Source: Candidatus Sulfopaludibacter sp. SbA3 (GTDB lineage Bacteria > Acidobacteriota > Terriglobia > Bryobacterales > Bryobacteraceae). From it: a DNA stretch of 64,000 bases. Where the stretch lies: assembly GCA_945890485.1 (NCBI GenBank), contig CAMDCN010000007.1, positions 1-64,000 on the forward strand, in the 5' to 3' direction. The notes below the pieces were generated by a model. That model searched no databases and was not told where the DNA came from. It saw only the letters and a list, made by a program, of their open reading frames with translations. Within the stretch, counting starts at the first letter, position 1. Every line of letters starts with the position of its first letter. Of the stretch, positions 27,326 to 37,300 are shown piece after piece. The translations under genes and the position numbers were made by a program.

Positions 27326-28465
27326 ATGTCACCAGCCCTCACCATCAATGCCATCCCGCCTGTTCCTGGCATTGCTTTTCCCACTCTCTCGTTTCACCGG
27401 GACCGGCTGACCAATTTGGCCGCGGAACCCGCCCTTCCTCGCTGGTCCTGGGCCTGCCGGATTATGGAGCCCGGCACGACCCAGATCGTCTCCCAACCCT
27501 TGGGATACGTTCCTGCCGCGGGAGACCTCGCGGTCGTCGAAGTGGAGGAGATGGGATTCCATGAGCGGATCACCACGCAAGACAATCTCCGCCTGCGCAT
27601 CTATCCCGGGGACCGTATCGTCGGTGTCTTCGGCAATCGTTACGCTACCGATGCTTACGAAGGTGAAGTCGACGGTTTGCATGAGCTCAGCCTGCTCACC
27701 GCTGGCGGAATGATCGGCACGGTGCGCTCTCGTCACCGTTCCGTGAAGCGCCCGACTCGCGTCAAGTTCCTCGGTTTCGTCGCCGATTCCAATGGCGAAG
27801 TTGTAAACCTGAAAACGGCCGGATTCCAGAAAGCCGCGCCCACGCAAGCACCGCGCAATCTGGTCGCCGTCGTCGGGACTGGCATGAACGCCGGCAAAAC
27901 CACCTCCTGCGTCAAGCTGATCAAAGCAATTTCACAGCAGGGCCACCGCGTTGCCGCCTGCAAGCTCACCGGCAGTGTTTCGAATCGGGATCAGGATGAA
28001 ATGCGCTCTGCCTCCGCCGTCCAGGTGCTCGACTTCAGCGACTACGGCTTCCCCTCCACCTATCTTTGCGGCAAGGACGAGTTGATGGATCTGTTCGGGA
28101 CCATGATGGCCGGATTGGAACCGGCCAACGCCGACGTCACGGTAATGGAAATCGCCGACGGCATCCTGCAACGGGAGACTGCGATGTTGCTCGAGGATGA
28201 ATCGATCAGGCAGCAACTGTCCGGCGTTGTGCTCGCCGCTGACAATGCGCTGTCCGCTCGCTACGCCGTGAGCCGCCTCGAGAGCCTCGGCCATCGGGTG
28301 CTCGCCGTAACCGGCGTTTTAACGTCGTCTCCACTCTGCATGCGCGAGTTCGCCGAAATCTCCGGAACGCCCGTCGCCTCCTCCGCCGGCGACGCCATCA
28401 TGCTCGGCGAAACGGTCACCGCGGCGCTCGAACTCCGCCGGAATACTGCAGCAAATGTCGCGTAG
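27326..28465 (+). CDS. P-loop NTPase of unknown function (DUF1611/MobB-like fold)
   Basis: 379 residues. Residues 1-165 form a beta-rich domain (PGDRIVGVFGNRYATDAYEGE, RSRHRSVKRPTRVKFLG). From 178 an NTPase domain begins with Walker A GTGMNAGKTT (184-193), followed by ACKLTGSVSNRDQDE and an acidic Walker-B-like VTVMEIADG. The lysine-threonine motif and the split-strand pattern recall the SIMIBI class (BioD, MobB, DUF1611). Bound nucleotide and substrate are unknown. It leads a seven-gene operon and overlaps or abuts the ABC gene. Confidence 0.65.
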   Translation: MSPALTINAIPPVPGIAFPTLSFHRDRLTNLAAEPALPRWSWACRIMEPGTTQIVSQPLGYVPAAGDLAVVEVEEMGFHERITTQDNLRLRIYPGDRIVGVFGNRYATDAYEGEVDGLHELSLLTAGGMIGTVRSRHRSVKRPTRVKFLGFVADSNGEVVNLKTAGFQKAAPTQAPRNLVAVVGTGMNAGKTTSCVKLIKAISQQGHRVAACKLTGSVSNRDQDEMRSASAVQVLDFSDYGFPSTYLCGKDELMDLFGTMMAGLEPANADVTVMEIADGILQRETAMLLEDESIRQQLSGVVLAADNALSARYAVSRLESLGHRVLAVTGVLTSSPLCMREFAEISGTPVASSAGDAIMLGETVTAALELRRNTAANVA

Positions 28466-28487
28466 GCAATTGCTCACGGAGCCGCTT

Positions 28488-30242
28488 ATGGCAAGGACCA
28501 ACGAAGCCCCGGCGCCATCAAACGCCACCGCCTGGCGCGCCATCCTGGGCCAGCTCCGCCCTTACCGTCGCGAACTGGCCACGGCCGCCGCGTGGCGCGT
28601 TCTCTTCCGTCTGCTTCCGGTCCAGGTTCCTCTCCTGGCCGGCGCACTCGTCGACGGCTTGAGCGGTCGGCCCGCACTGGTGTGGGGGTTAGACCTCTCC
28701 ACTCAACAGCCGCACGTGTTAGTGGAACGTCTCGGCCTGGCCCTCACCGGCATCGCTATCCTGACCGGAGTCGCCGCCTACGCCGCGGCTCGCTCCGCCG
28801 GACGGCTCAATCGCTTGGTCGTGCAGAGTTTCCAGCAGCAAGTCCTTACCGCGTGGGAATATGCTTCAGCGTCGTTTCACCGTCGGCATGGCGCCTCCGC
28901 TCTATCCGACCACGTCCTCTCGGACGCCCGCGGTATTGGACTCCTGGCGCGATTGTCCGTTGTCGAAGGAAGCGCCGAAACGGTACGGTTCCTCTATCCG
29001 GCCATCGTGCTCCTAACCATCGATCCTTGGATGGCCGTTTTTCCCATCGCCTCGCTGCCAGTCCAGTTCGTGCTCACGCAGCTGGCCGAACGCTGCGAGG
29101 ACGACTCTACCGACTTCTGGCAACAGCGCAAGTCCCACTTCAAACGCAGAATTCGGGAAAACTTCGAAGGTATCGAAACAGTGCAGGCCTTAAGCGCTCA
29201 GTCCACAATGCTCTCCCGTATCAGCACGGAGTCCGACGAGCTGCTGCTGGGATCCAGCAAAGCAGGGATCTACAGTTCTCTGCTCACCGCATCAGTCTGG
29301 AGCCTCTCGCTGCTGGCCTTGGGCGGCTCTTGGTGGGCGGGAGGCCATCGGGTCCTCACGGGAGAAATATCTTCCGGCGCGTTGGTGGCCTTTGTCGGCT
29401 TCGTTGGATATCTCAATGTGCCTCTCCGCCGGCTTGGCGGCGCCGCTAAGGAGACCCGCCGACAGTTGGCCCGGCTCCAACGAGTGCTCCACCTCATCGA
29501 TTCCGCCGCCGCCGACCAGCGCCAGCAGGGAACGGACGAACTGGAACCTGCCGCCGGCTACATCAGCCTGCGCGATCTCAGCCTGACCTACAGCCGCCAG
29601 ACAATTCTTTCCGATGCCTCCGCCACTTTCCCGGCCGGAGCAATGATTTGGATCAAGGGCCGTAGCGGCTCGGGGAAGAGTACCCTCCTGAGCCTGCTAG
29701 CCGGCTTCGATCAGCCCAACCATGGCAGTATCCTTGTCGACGGTCAAGACCTCCGCGAGTGCACCGTTTCCTCTATCCGGCGCCATATCGTCCTGGTCCC
29801 GCAACAAGCCGCAATCTTCACCGGTACCGTGGCCGAGAACCTTTCGCTCGGTCGGGATGGTGCCAGCGACGCCGAAATGATCAACGCCTGCGCAATCGCT
29901 GGCTTCAGCAGCACCCTCCGATCCCTACCCGAGGGGCTGGCCTCCATGATCGGCGAGGGCGGCCTCCGGCTCTCCGGCGGCCAACTGCAACGGCTGGCCA
30001 TCGCCCGGGCCCTCTTGCGGCAGCCCCGGGTTCTTCTCCTCGACGAACCCACCGCGGCGCTCGATCCCGATGCCGAGACCGATCTCCTCAACAATCTCTC
30101 CGCCCTCACGCCAAATATCACCATCGTGGTCGTGGCCCATAGCCTCCGCTCCCTGGCCGCATTTCACCACGTCATGGAACTCGAAGCCGGAGGCATCCGC
30201 CAATGGCCTCTCACCACCGCGGCGACTCCTGCCAGCCGCTGA
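28488..30242 (+). CDS. ABC exporter, fused membrane domain and ATPase
   Basis: 584 residues from ATG 28488, chosen because GGAG lies seven bases upstream; an earlier in-frame ATG at 28455 would overlap the NTPase gene. Six TM segments (type I exporter fold) occupy residues 20-320. The ATPase has Walker A GRSGSGKST, Q-loop VPQQAAIFTGTVAENLSLG, signature LSGGQLQRLAIARALL and Walker B VLLLDEPTAALD. As a half-transporter it should act as a homodimer. With a thiol protein, an HTTM protein and a peptidase in the operon, a modified peptide or small molecule is a likely cargo (inference). Confidence 0.88.
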   Translation: MARTNEAPAPSNATAWRAILGQLRPYRRELATAAAWRVLFRLLPVQVPLLAGALVDGLSGRPALVWGLDLSTQQPHVLVERLGLALTGIAILTGVAAYAAARSAGRLNRLVVQSFQQQVLTAWEYASASFHRRHGASALSDHVLSDARGIGLLARLSVVEGSAETVRFLYPAIVLLTIDPWMAVFPIASLPVQFVLTQLAERCEDDSTDFWQQRKSHFKRRIRENFEGIETVQALSAQSTMLSRISTESDELLLGSSKAGIYSSLLTASVWSLSLLALGGSWWAGGHRVLTGEISSGALVAFVGFVGYLNVPLRRLGGAAKETRRQLARLQRVLHLIDSAAADQRQQGTDELEPAAGYISLRDLSLTYSRQTILSDASATFPAGAMIWIKGRSGSGKSTLLSLLAGFDQPNHGSILVDGQDLRECTVSSIRRHIVLVPQQAAIFTGTVAENLSLGRDGASDAEMINACAIAGFSSTLRSLPEGLASMIGEGGLRLSGGQLQRLAIARALLRQPRVLLLDEPTAALDPDAETDLLNNLSALTPNITIVVVAHSLRSLAAFHHVMELEAGGIRQWPLTTAATPASR

Positions 30243-30276
30243 AGCCCGTTAATCCAAATCCCAGGGAGAACCAACT

Positions 30277-30789
30277 ATGACCGAAATAGCCACATCCGTC
30301 GAAAACATCCGCTCCGGAAAACTAGTCCCGGCCATTCTCAGCTTCATCGCCCTGATCGCGGTGCTCTCGCCCATCTGCGAAAACTTCAAACGGAAGCCAG
30401 TCGATAGCTTTCCCCTCTCCTACTACCCAATGTTTTCCGCGAAACGCCATGCGAACTTCTCCGGACAAACCCTCATCGGCATCGATCACCAAGGGAACCG
30501 CCAACGCCTCCGCCACACCCTCGCCGGCACCGGCGGCTTCAACCAGGTTCGCCGCCAAATCGCCGCTGCCGTCAAGGAGGACCGCGCCATGGAAATCTGC
30601 AATACCGTCGCCAAACGGGTGGCGCGTTCAAAACGATACACCGGGCCACACCTCGCCTCCGTGCAGGTCGTAACCGCTACCCACCACATCGACTCCTTCT
30701 TCGCCGGCAGCCAAATCCCAGTCGCCGAAAAGCTTCACGCCGCTTGCCCGGTACCCGCGCCCACCAAGTCGAACAAGGGGATCAAATAA
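30277..30789 (+). CDS. Small membrane-anchored protein of an HTTM operon
   Basis: 170 residues; ATG 30277 is preceded by AGGGAGAA. One TM segment (residues 17-35, VPAILSFIALIAVLSPI) is followed by DSFPLSYYPMFSAKR and a 110-residue soluble domain with several Arg/Lys and two Cys. Family not recognised with certainty. It lies 2 bp before the HTTM gene, and proteins with a SxYPMFS segment commonly neighbour HTTM genes, so it may be a partner subunit. Confidence 0.7.
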   Translation: MTEIATSVENIRSGKLVPAILSFIALIAVLSPICENFKRKPVDSFPLSYYPMFSAKRHANFSGQTLIGIDHQGNRQRLRHTLAGTGGFNQVRRQIAAAVKEDRAMEICNTVAKRVARSKRYTGPHLASVQVVTATHHIDSFFAGSQIPVAEKLHAACPVPAPTKSNKGIK

Positions 30790-30791
30790 TC

Positions 30792-31763
30792 ATGAAACGT
30801 CTAACGGAATGGCTCAACCAGCTTTGGTTCCCCAGCATGCCAGCCACCCGCCTTGCGATCATTCGCATCCTCGTCGGACTCTTTGCCTTCTGGTACATCG
30901 CACAGCGCCAGTCGATGTTCCTCGAGATGAACGCCAACGACCCGTTCTACTTCAAGCCGCTCGGGGCCGTCTGGTGGCTCTCCGAACCCCTCTCGCTTGG
31001 AGCCCTGAAAGCGCTCCTTGCGGTCACCCTCCTCGCCAACCTTGCCTTCATCGCCGGCTGGCGCTTTCGCATCACCGGACCACTCTATAGCATCCTCCTA
31101 CTCGCCCTGCTCTGCTATCGAAACTCCTGGACCATGATCTTCCACAACGACAACGCCATGGTCATCCATGTCCTCGTCCTCGGATTCACCGCCGCTGCCG
31201 ACGCCTGGTCCGCCGACTCCTGGCTCCGCTCGAGGCGGCAAACTCAAGCAATCCCGCCCATCTCCCACTGGCGCTACGGATGGCCCGTCCAACTCCTCTG
31301 CGCCGTCACCCTCTCTGGCTACTTCCTCTCAGGCATCGCCAAACTGGCCGGCGAGCTTGGCTGGGGCTGGGTCAGCGGTCATTCCCTCCGTAGCCAGGTC
31401 GCCGTCGACGCCATTCGCAAGACGCTCCTCGGAGAGACCCCACCCGAACTGGCCTTCTTTCTCTACGAGCAACTCTGGGTGTTCACCTTCATCGGAGTCC
31501 TCTCCATGGTCACCGAACTGTTCGCCCCGGTTGCCATCCTCAACCGCCGCGTGGGCATGTTCTGGGCCCTCAATGCCTTCGCCATGCATTGGGGAATTCT
31601 CTTCGTCATGGGCATCACTTTCCGGTACCAGCTCATGGGGATCATCTTCCTGTCTTTCTTCCCCGGCGAGCTTCTCGCCAAACCCGTGGAACCACTCCTC
31701 TCCCCCCGCAAACAACGACACCTCCAATCCATCTCGCAACCTCAAATCGGAGAAGCGCTATGA
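30792..31763 (+). CDS. HTTM-domain membrane protein (vitamin K-dependent carboxylase-like)
   Basis: 323 residues, with the start set at ATG 30792 just after the previous stop. Multi-pass protein: RLAIIRILVGLFAFWYIAQ at the N-terminus, then ANDPFYFKPLG, RNSWTMIFHNDNAMVIHVLV, and SGYFLSGIAKLAGELGWGWVSGHSLR. This is the horizontally transferred transmembrane domain shared with gamma-glutamyl carboxylase. Bacterial members are mostly uncharacterised. The stop overlaps the DCC gene start (ATGA), a pairing seen repeatedly in bacteria and likely functional. Confidence 0.82.
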   Translation: MKRLTEWLNQLWFPSMPATRLAIIRILVGLFAFWYIAQRQSMFLEMNANDPFYFKPLGAVWWLSEPLSLGALKALLAVTLLANLAFIAGWRFRITGPLYSILLLALLCYRNSWTMIFHNDNAMVIHVLVLGFTAAADAWSADSWLRSRRQTQAIPPISHWRYGWPVQLLCAVTLSGYFLSGIAKLAGELGWGWVSGHSLRSQVAVDAIRKTLLGETPPELAFFLYEQLWVFTFIGVLSMVTELFAPVAILNRRVGMFWALNAFAMHWGILFVMGITFRYQLMGIIFLSFFPGELLAKPVEPLLSPRKQRHLQSISQPQIGEAL

Positions 31764-32206
31764 GCACCCTTACCTCAAAATCCAACGACCTGCCAGGTCT
31801 CGCCGAACGGCCCCAAGCCAACGTCGTCGTCTACGACGGCCTCTGCCGCTTCTGCGTCGCCCAAATGCGCTTCATCTCCAAATTGGATCGCACCGGAAAA
31901 CTGGCCTTTCTTTCGCTCCACGACAGCATCGCCGATCTCCTCCTCCCCGACGTGAGCTTCGAACAACGCATGAAGGCCATGATCGTCATCGACGGAAATT
32001 GCCACCGCCACGCCGGTGCCGATGCCGTCCGCCATCTCTCCAAACTGCTCCCCCTACTCTGGCTCTTCGCACCCCTCCTCCATTTCCCCGGCACCCGGCC
32101 CCTGTGGCGATGGCTCTACGACCGTATCGCCCAAGTCCGTTACCGTTTCGGCCGCGTCAATTGCGACGGCGGCACCTGCCATCTCCACGAGCATCCCCGT
32201 GCCTAA
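31760..32206 (+). CDS. DCC family thiol-disulfide oxidoreductase-like protein (DUF393)
   Basis: 148 residues from ATG 31760 in an ATGA overlap. VVYDGLCRFC carries the family's CxxC (Cys29, Cys32), usually YDGxCxFC. Then FLSLHDS and an FEQRMKAMIVIDG strand follow, and a hydrophobic helix LLPLLWLFAPLLHF ends in RVNCDGGTC. The family is thioredoxin-like. Next to a carboxylase-like HTTM protein it could supply reducing power, as VKOR does for the vitamin K cycle; that link is inference. Confidence 0.85.
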   Translation: MSTLTSKSNDLPGLAERPQANVVVYDGLCRFCVAQMRFISKLDRTGKLAFLSLHDSIADLLLPDVSFEQRMKAMIVIDGNCHRHAGADAVRHLSKLLPLLWLFAPLLHFPGTRPLWRWLYDRIAQVRYRFGRVNCDGGTCHLHEHPRA

Positions 32207-33419
32207 CCATACCCCCAGTTCCATCAACACTCGCCCCGAGGAAATCGGCCTCTCCGTCCTAGGCCGCCCTATCCTGGTCCACTATCACGGATCCCCCGAA
32301 GCCCCCCTCCGCCTCTTCTTCCTCTGCGGACAGCACGGCGATGAACGGGCCATCCATCGCGCCGCCCAGCTCTTCTCCCAGTCACTCCACGACTCCCCCG
32401 AACTCCTCGGCGACCTCCTGCAAGTGGCCATCATTACCTCCGCCAACCCCGACGGCCTCGCCCTCCGCTCCCGCCTCAACGACCAAGGCGTCGACCTCAA
32501 CCGCGACCACCTCCACCTCCGCACCCCGGAAACCCAAGCCATTCACCGCTTCGTCGCCCAGTGGCGTCCCCACCTCACCATCGACATGCACAACTTCCCT
32601 TCCCGCCGGCTCCACCTCCTCGCCCGCGGGCTCCGCCTCGCCTGGGACCTCTGTATCGACTTCCCCACCAACCCCGCTATTCCCGTCCGCGACGGCCACC
32701 CCCTCTTCGCCTCCCTCGCCCAGGCCCTCGAACTCCGCCTCACCGAAGCCGGCTTCCGCTACGGCCGCTACACCATGGTCGAACCCAACGGCAGTTCCCG
32801 CCACGGCACCCCCCAACTCCTCGACGCCCGCAACGTCCTCTCCCTCCGCTACGGCTCCCCCGTCGTCCTCCTCGAAGCCCGCAACCCCTCCAAGCGGAAC
32901 GCACCCCACGACCACCGCCACATCCGCCAAGCCACCCTCCTCGCCTGCCACGAACTCCTCCGCTGGGCCACCAACCACGCCGAAACCCTCCTCACCCTCC
33001 AATCCCATCCCCCTACCCCCTCCCGAGTCCCCATCCGCTCCCGCCGCCGCATCGCCCCCCAACCCCTCAACGTCCCCGTCGTCAGCCTCTCCCACGGCCA
33101 AACCCAACTCCTCCCCTGCAACCCACATCGGCCCCTCGTCGAAGGCCGCCGCTCCGTCTCCCTCCCCCTCGCCTACGCCGTTCCCAACTCTGAAACCGGC
33201 GTCCTCGACCTCCTTCGCCGCCAGGGCCTATCCCTCACCACTCCAAGTCCCTCCCCCGGCTTCCAACTCGTCCCCGTCACACCTGCCACCGGCCCCCTCC
33301 TCGCCTTGCTCCTGGAAGCCAAATCCAACTTTAGCCCCTACCGCCGCTCCCCGCTACGCGACCCCATTCGCCGGATCACCAGCTTTACCGATTCCCAATC
33401 CATCGAGGCACTCTCATGA
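32199..33419 (+). CDS. M14-family zinc carboxypeptidase/amidase
   Basis: 406 residues from GTG 32199, which overlaps the DCC stop by 8 bp; the longer open frame lies wholly over the DCC gene. The M14 core is complete: HGDE (His46, Glu49) and His131 in IDMHNF as zinc ligands, DLNRD (Asn101, Arg102) for the substrate carboxylate, and Glu226 in VVLLEARNP as catalytic base. GQHGDE and the compact core fit the MpaA/AstE-like branch. No signal peptide, so probably cytoplasmic. A 150-residue C-terminal extension is unassigned. Confidence 0.85.
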   Translation: MPNHTPSSINTRPEEIGLSVLGRPILVHYHGSPEAPLRLFFLCGQHGDERAIHRAAQLFSQSLHDSPELLGDLLQVAIITSANPDGLALRSRLNDQGVDLNRDHLHLRTPETQAIHRFVAQWRPHLTIDMHNFPSRRLHLLARGLRLAWDLCIDFPTNPAIPVRDGHPLFASLAQALELRLTEAGFRYGRYTMVEPNGSSRHGTPQLLDARNVLSLRYGSPVVLLEARNPSKRNAPHDHRHIRQATLLACHELLRWATNHAETLLTLQSHPPTPSRVPIRSRRRIAPQPLNVPVVSLSHGQTQLLPCNPHRPLVEGRRSVSLPLAYAVPNSETGVLDLLRRQGLSLTTPSPSPGFQLVPVTPATGPLLALLLEAKSNFSPYRRSPLRDPIRRITSFTDSQSIEALS

Positions 33420-34234
33420 ATAACCAGCACTCTCTCACCACTCTTGAATTCGCTGTCCTCTCCAATGTCGCTCAGCGCGCCATCCAAGCCCCACCGCCGA
33501 CGATCATCGTCCACCAACCCCTCCAGAAGCGCTTCGTCGCCGGCGCCCTCGCCGCCGCCCTCCTCGCCTCCAGCGTCCTGCTCTACGGCATGAACTCCTG
33601 GTACACCACCTTCCGCGACTCCCAAACCTCTCTCCGCCAAGAAATCCACTCCCTCCGCCAGCAGTCCCTCGCCGAAGCCGGCCGCACCACCCAACTCGTC
33701 AACCTCTGGCAGGAAAGCCTCCGCAACAAAGACCAGAACATCGCCACCCTCCAACAGGAGAAGTCCGCCCTCGCAGTCGAACTCGCATCCACCCGCGCCG
33801 CCCTCGCCGAAAGAGCCCAACTCTCCCGCCGCGCCGCCACCGCAGCCGCTCCCGTCACCGCTCCCGCCAAACTCCCCGACGAACCCGCCCAGACCGCCCA
33901 AGCCCAGCCCGAACCCGCTCCCTCCACCACCGAAGCGCCCACCATTCCCTCGCCCGAACACTCACCCACCGTCACCGCCAAGCTCGCCCCCGTCCCACCC
34001 GCCCCTCGCAACCGCTTCCTCAAGGCCCTCCGCCACCCCATCTTTATCGATTCCGCCGTCCTCGCCGGCTCCCTCTTCGTCCCCGCCTCCTTACCCATCA
34101 CCCTCGCGCAGTCCCGCCTCGGACGCACCCTCGCCCGCCGCGTCATGAAGAAAACAGACACCGACAAGACCGTCGCCGGGCGCTTCGCCACCAGCGTTAC
34201 CAATATGCCCATCACCCAAAAGAGGAGAAGGTAA
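33416..34234 (+). CDS. Coiled-coil membrane protein of unknown function
   Basis: 272 residues starting in an ATGA overlap with the M14 gene. One TM segment at about 40-60 (FVAGALAAALLASSVLLYG) is followed by a coiled coil at 65-135 (heptads such as LRQEIHSLRQQSLAEAG). A Pro/Ala/Glu-rich linker spans 145-205, a short hydrophobic stretch lies near 215-235, and the tail is basic (KTDTDK...KRRR). No family recognised. Last gene of the operon; its stop sits in the loop of a hairpin. Confidence 0.7.
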   Translation: MNNQHSLTTLEFAVLSNVAQRAIQAPPPTIIVHQPLQKRFVAGALAAALLASSVLLYGMNSWYTTFRDSQTSLRQEIHSLRQQSLAEAGRTTQLVNLWQESLRNKDQNIATLQQEKSALAVELASTRAALAERAQLSRRAATAAAPVTAPAKLPDEPAQTAQAQPEPAPSTTEAPTIPSPEHSPTVTAKLAPVPPAPRNRFLKALRHPIFIDSAVLAGSLFVPASLPITLAQSRLGRTLARRVMKKTDTDKTVAGRFATSVTNMPITQKRRR

Positions 34235-34245
34235 CGCCTTCTCCT
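34223..34245 (+). terminator. Hairpin containing the stop codon of the HTTM operon
   Basis: AGGAGAAGG (34223-34231) and CCTTCTCCT (34237-34245) pair perfectly. The 5-nt loop TAACG holds the TAA stop. No T-run follows, so it may be a weak terminator or a 3'-end stabiliser. It lies 72 bp from a convergent gene. Confidence 0.5.
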
Positions 34246-34316
34246 GCTTCATCCGGAACTCCCGCGGAATCAACGCCACCGATTTCGACACCGAAACTCC
34301 CCGGTCCATACATCAA

Positions 34317-37300
34317 CTAGCTCGGAACGAATGGCTCATCCGCCGCGTTCATACCGCGCAAGGCCGCCACGCACTGTCCGCAGAAATCACCATCGTTGGC
34401 CGGATTGCCATAGTTCATGACGCAACCATCGGCTGGATCGTGAAGGTGAGATTGCTTGCCCGGTGCGTTTGGCGCATGCTGCAGGAACAGCGCATGCGCC
34501 AGCTCATGCACAAGAATCTTTACATCCGGAGCCGCCTGCGGCGCCTTGCTACTCAGGAGATAAACGGCCCGGCCGACCGCTTTCCCATCCTGCAGCGCAA
34601 AGCCGCCCCAGTTGTCCATCTCCACGGCCTGGATGAGCACGATCCCAGGATAGAAACCTCCATTGTTGTCAATCGCCCTGGCCAAAGCCTCCATGAAAAC
34701 GACCTTGACGAGTCCGCCAACTCGATCGTCAAAGTAGCCGGCATGGGGGTAGGGCCGATTGCCGAAGAAATCCGCCTGGTCAGCCTTCAACATCGGTGGA
34801 TACTGGGTCCCATGAAGTTTTAGCGTTTCGGAATTATAGTCAGCCGGCAGACGGAGATTGAAGAGAAACGGTGACTTGGCGGGGAAGTCAAGAATCAACG
34901 CATCCAAGTCAACGAAGTCCTTACCTTGGTAGTAAACCTCGTAGTTCGGCCGAGCCCCGGCGGCATCCTGAAAGGTCAGCGACAGTTGCCGATTCGTGTA
35001 GTCGAACCGGGCCGAGGCGAGGGGCGGCTTCACCGTGAACCCAACCGTACCAGCCATCCCAACCGGATCTTCGATCGCACATTGTATGTAGGACGACCCA
35101 TTCTCGCCTGCGCTGAAATCCACCAGTTTGATGGAGGAGGCAAAAGGTGTCCATCGAAGCGTAACTGTGAGGCCGGTAGCGGTCCCCGTCTTACCGGTTC
35201 CAGGGACTTGCTCCTTGAGCCAGCAGGCGCTATCGAGATACTGATAGCTCCCAAAATAGAGCTCTCCCTCATTTAGAACTCGCCCATCCTTGGGGTCAAT
35301 TGGCTTCCCCTCCCCATTGCGGGCCACCCGGAAGTATCGCTGCGAGAAGGTACAGTTGACGAACCAAGGGTGGTCGTGCGCCATTTGCGCTACCATTCGC
35401 CGGAAGTTGGCTGACTGTCCAGATAAAGGCCGGGAGTACAGAGCCTGCGGGTCGACCACTAGCTCGACGTAGCACTTGGCCAATTCCTTGGTCATTTCGG
35501 CCCCAAAATCGATGTCCGTCAGGGGAGCCGGCGCGTTCTTCAGACAGGCCGGGGCGCCGGGCTGGGTCACTTGGGCCTGCAGATACGCTGGAGCATCCTG
35601 CGGACCAGTATGCGGAGCCTGTTTCAGATAAGCCGAGAGCCTCGCCGCGCGCCAGACAATCATCGTGGCCGTTTCAGTGATGTTGGAATCGTTCCGGCCG
35701 GTAAAGGTTGGCCGGCCGACATAGAAGCGGAGCTTGTAGCGGTCGCCCCCAATGCGGGAAGGCGCGAAGACAAACTTGGCTTCACCGTTGCCGTCCAGGT
35801 CGAAGCTGATGGCGTGCGGTTCGTTCTTGGAATCCGGCAGTTCGGGAAACGGAACAAACGACCCGTTGCCGAGCGGGGACAAGAAGAGATTCTCCCGCAC
35901 AACCCCGGTGGAGCTGACGATCTTGTCGTTGGGGTCGGTGACATTTCCGTCCGGATGGAGGCGGCCTTTGCCCCCCACGTGGGAGCTTTTGTTGAAAGCC
36001 TGCGGATCGCCAGGGAGCGAGGGATGCGTTTGGTCCAGGCGCTCATCGATCGTTTTGAGATACTGCCCCGGCTTGGCGGCCAGCGCTGTTGGCTCAGCAC
36101 CAGTAGAGAAACTGGTGCCGCCGGCAACGGGGTTGCTGGGCCCTAGGCCCGTGGCGAACGATCCGGAGTCAACCACATCAGGCTCCACTAACTGGATGTA
36201 GAGGCGCACGTTGGCAGCGGGAACAAAGTCCGAATCGGAGTCGGAGGTGACGGGCCGCTTGCGGACGGTTACCTTCAGTGGGATCTTGCCGAGCGCGGGA
36301 TTGGCGTCGCAAAAAATGTCTTCAACCTCAAAGGGATCGCCGCCGAGCATATAGCGGGAGTAAGGCTTCTCATCGTCATGCAAACCTTCCTGATATCCTT
36401 CGCTGCGCGGATAGTCCCACTCGGGAAACTGCAACATCATGGCCGCCTGGGAGTAAAGCGGCCCGTACCCGGCCGCCCTGCGAAGCCGCGCGGCCGGAGC
36501 GCCCGCGAGCGGCAGTTTCCCATCTCCCGTGCTGATCAGGAATTTTTTGATCTCCTGGTCCAGTACGTTCCCCGGATCGTTATCCTGCAGAGTATTTAAG
36601 AGTCTCTTGGCATAGGCCCAGGAAAAGGTCAGGCAAGCGTCCGATTGCGGATGATCCAGAGGACGGTTGAATAGTCCGAGAACCTGCAGGCGGGCCTTGC
36701 GGCCTTGGGGAGTCGAGACGGGCTGGGCGAAAATATCACTCAGGTCACCAATCTCGACTTTCACTTCGTAGTAGGACGTGTCGATGGTGTCGAGGTCCTG
36801 AATATGATGCAGCGGGCTGGTCGAGGAAATATCCTTTTCGAGATTCCCGCCAGTTAAGTCGAGAGGATGGGTGGAGAGCTGTGTCAGTTGACGGTAGTAG
36901 TTGCGTGCCTTCTCGGCATCGCCGTACTTAGCGTGAACCAGAACCATGTTCCGCAGCATGTTGATGCCGAGACCCGGACCCACCGCGTTCGCGCTGCTAA
37001 AAGCCGTCCAGCCCTTTTCCGCCTCGACCACCAGTGGCCTGGCCGCTTGGCGCAACTCGCTGCCCACCTTTTGCGACAACGTCATCATCGCATCGAGCGG
37101 GGCCGTTGCGTTCCGGTCGATCTCATCCTCTCGCTTCTTGAGGTTCAGAAACTCTTGGTCTTCCTTCTTCGTGCGGGCGTCGCCTTTACTTTCCAGCTCT
37201 TTTCGGCGGGCCGTTACGCTTTTCCAGGGCTCCTTCGCCTTCTCCTGCTTCAGCCGGGCCCACTTCACATCAGCCGCTTTCTTGCTGTTCTGCTTGATGG

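Noticed and set aside
31168-33423. Ser/Pro-rich + frames over the HTTM, DCC and M14 genes
   Set aside because: Low-complexity translations from C-rich DNA; the other frame carries catalytic motifs and operon overlaps.
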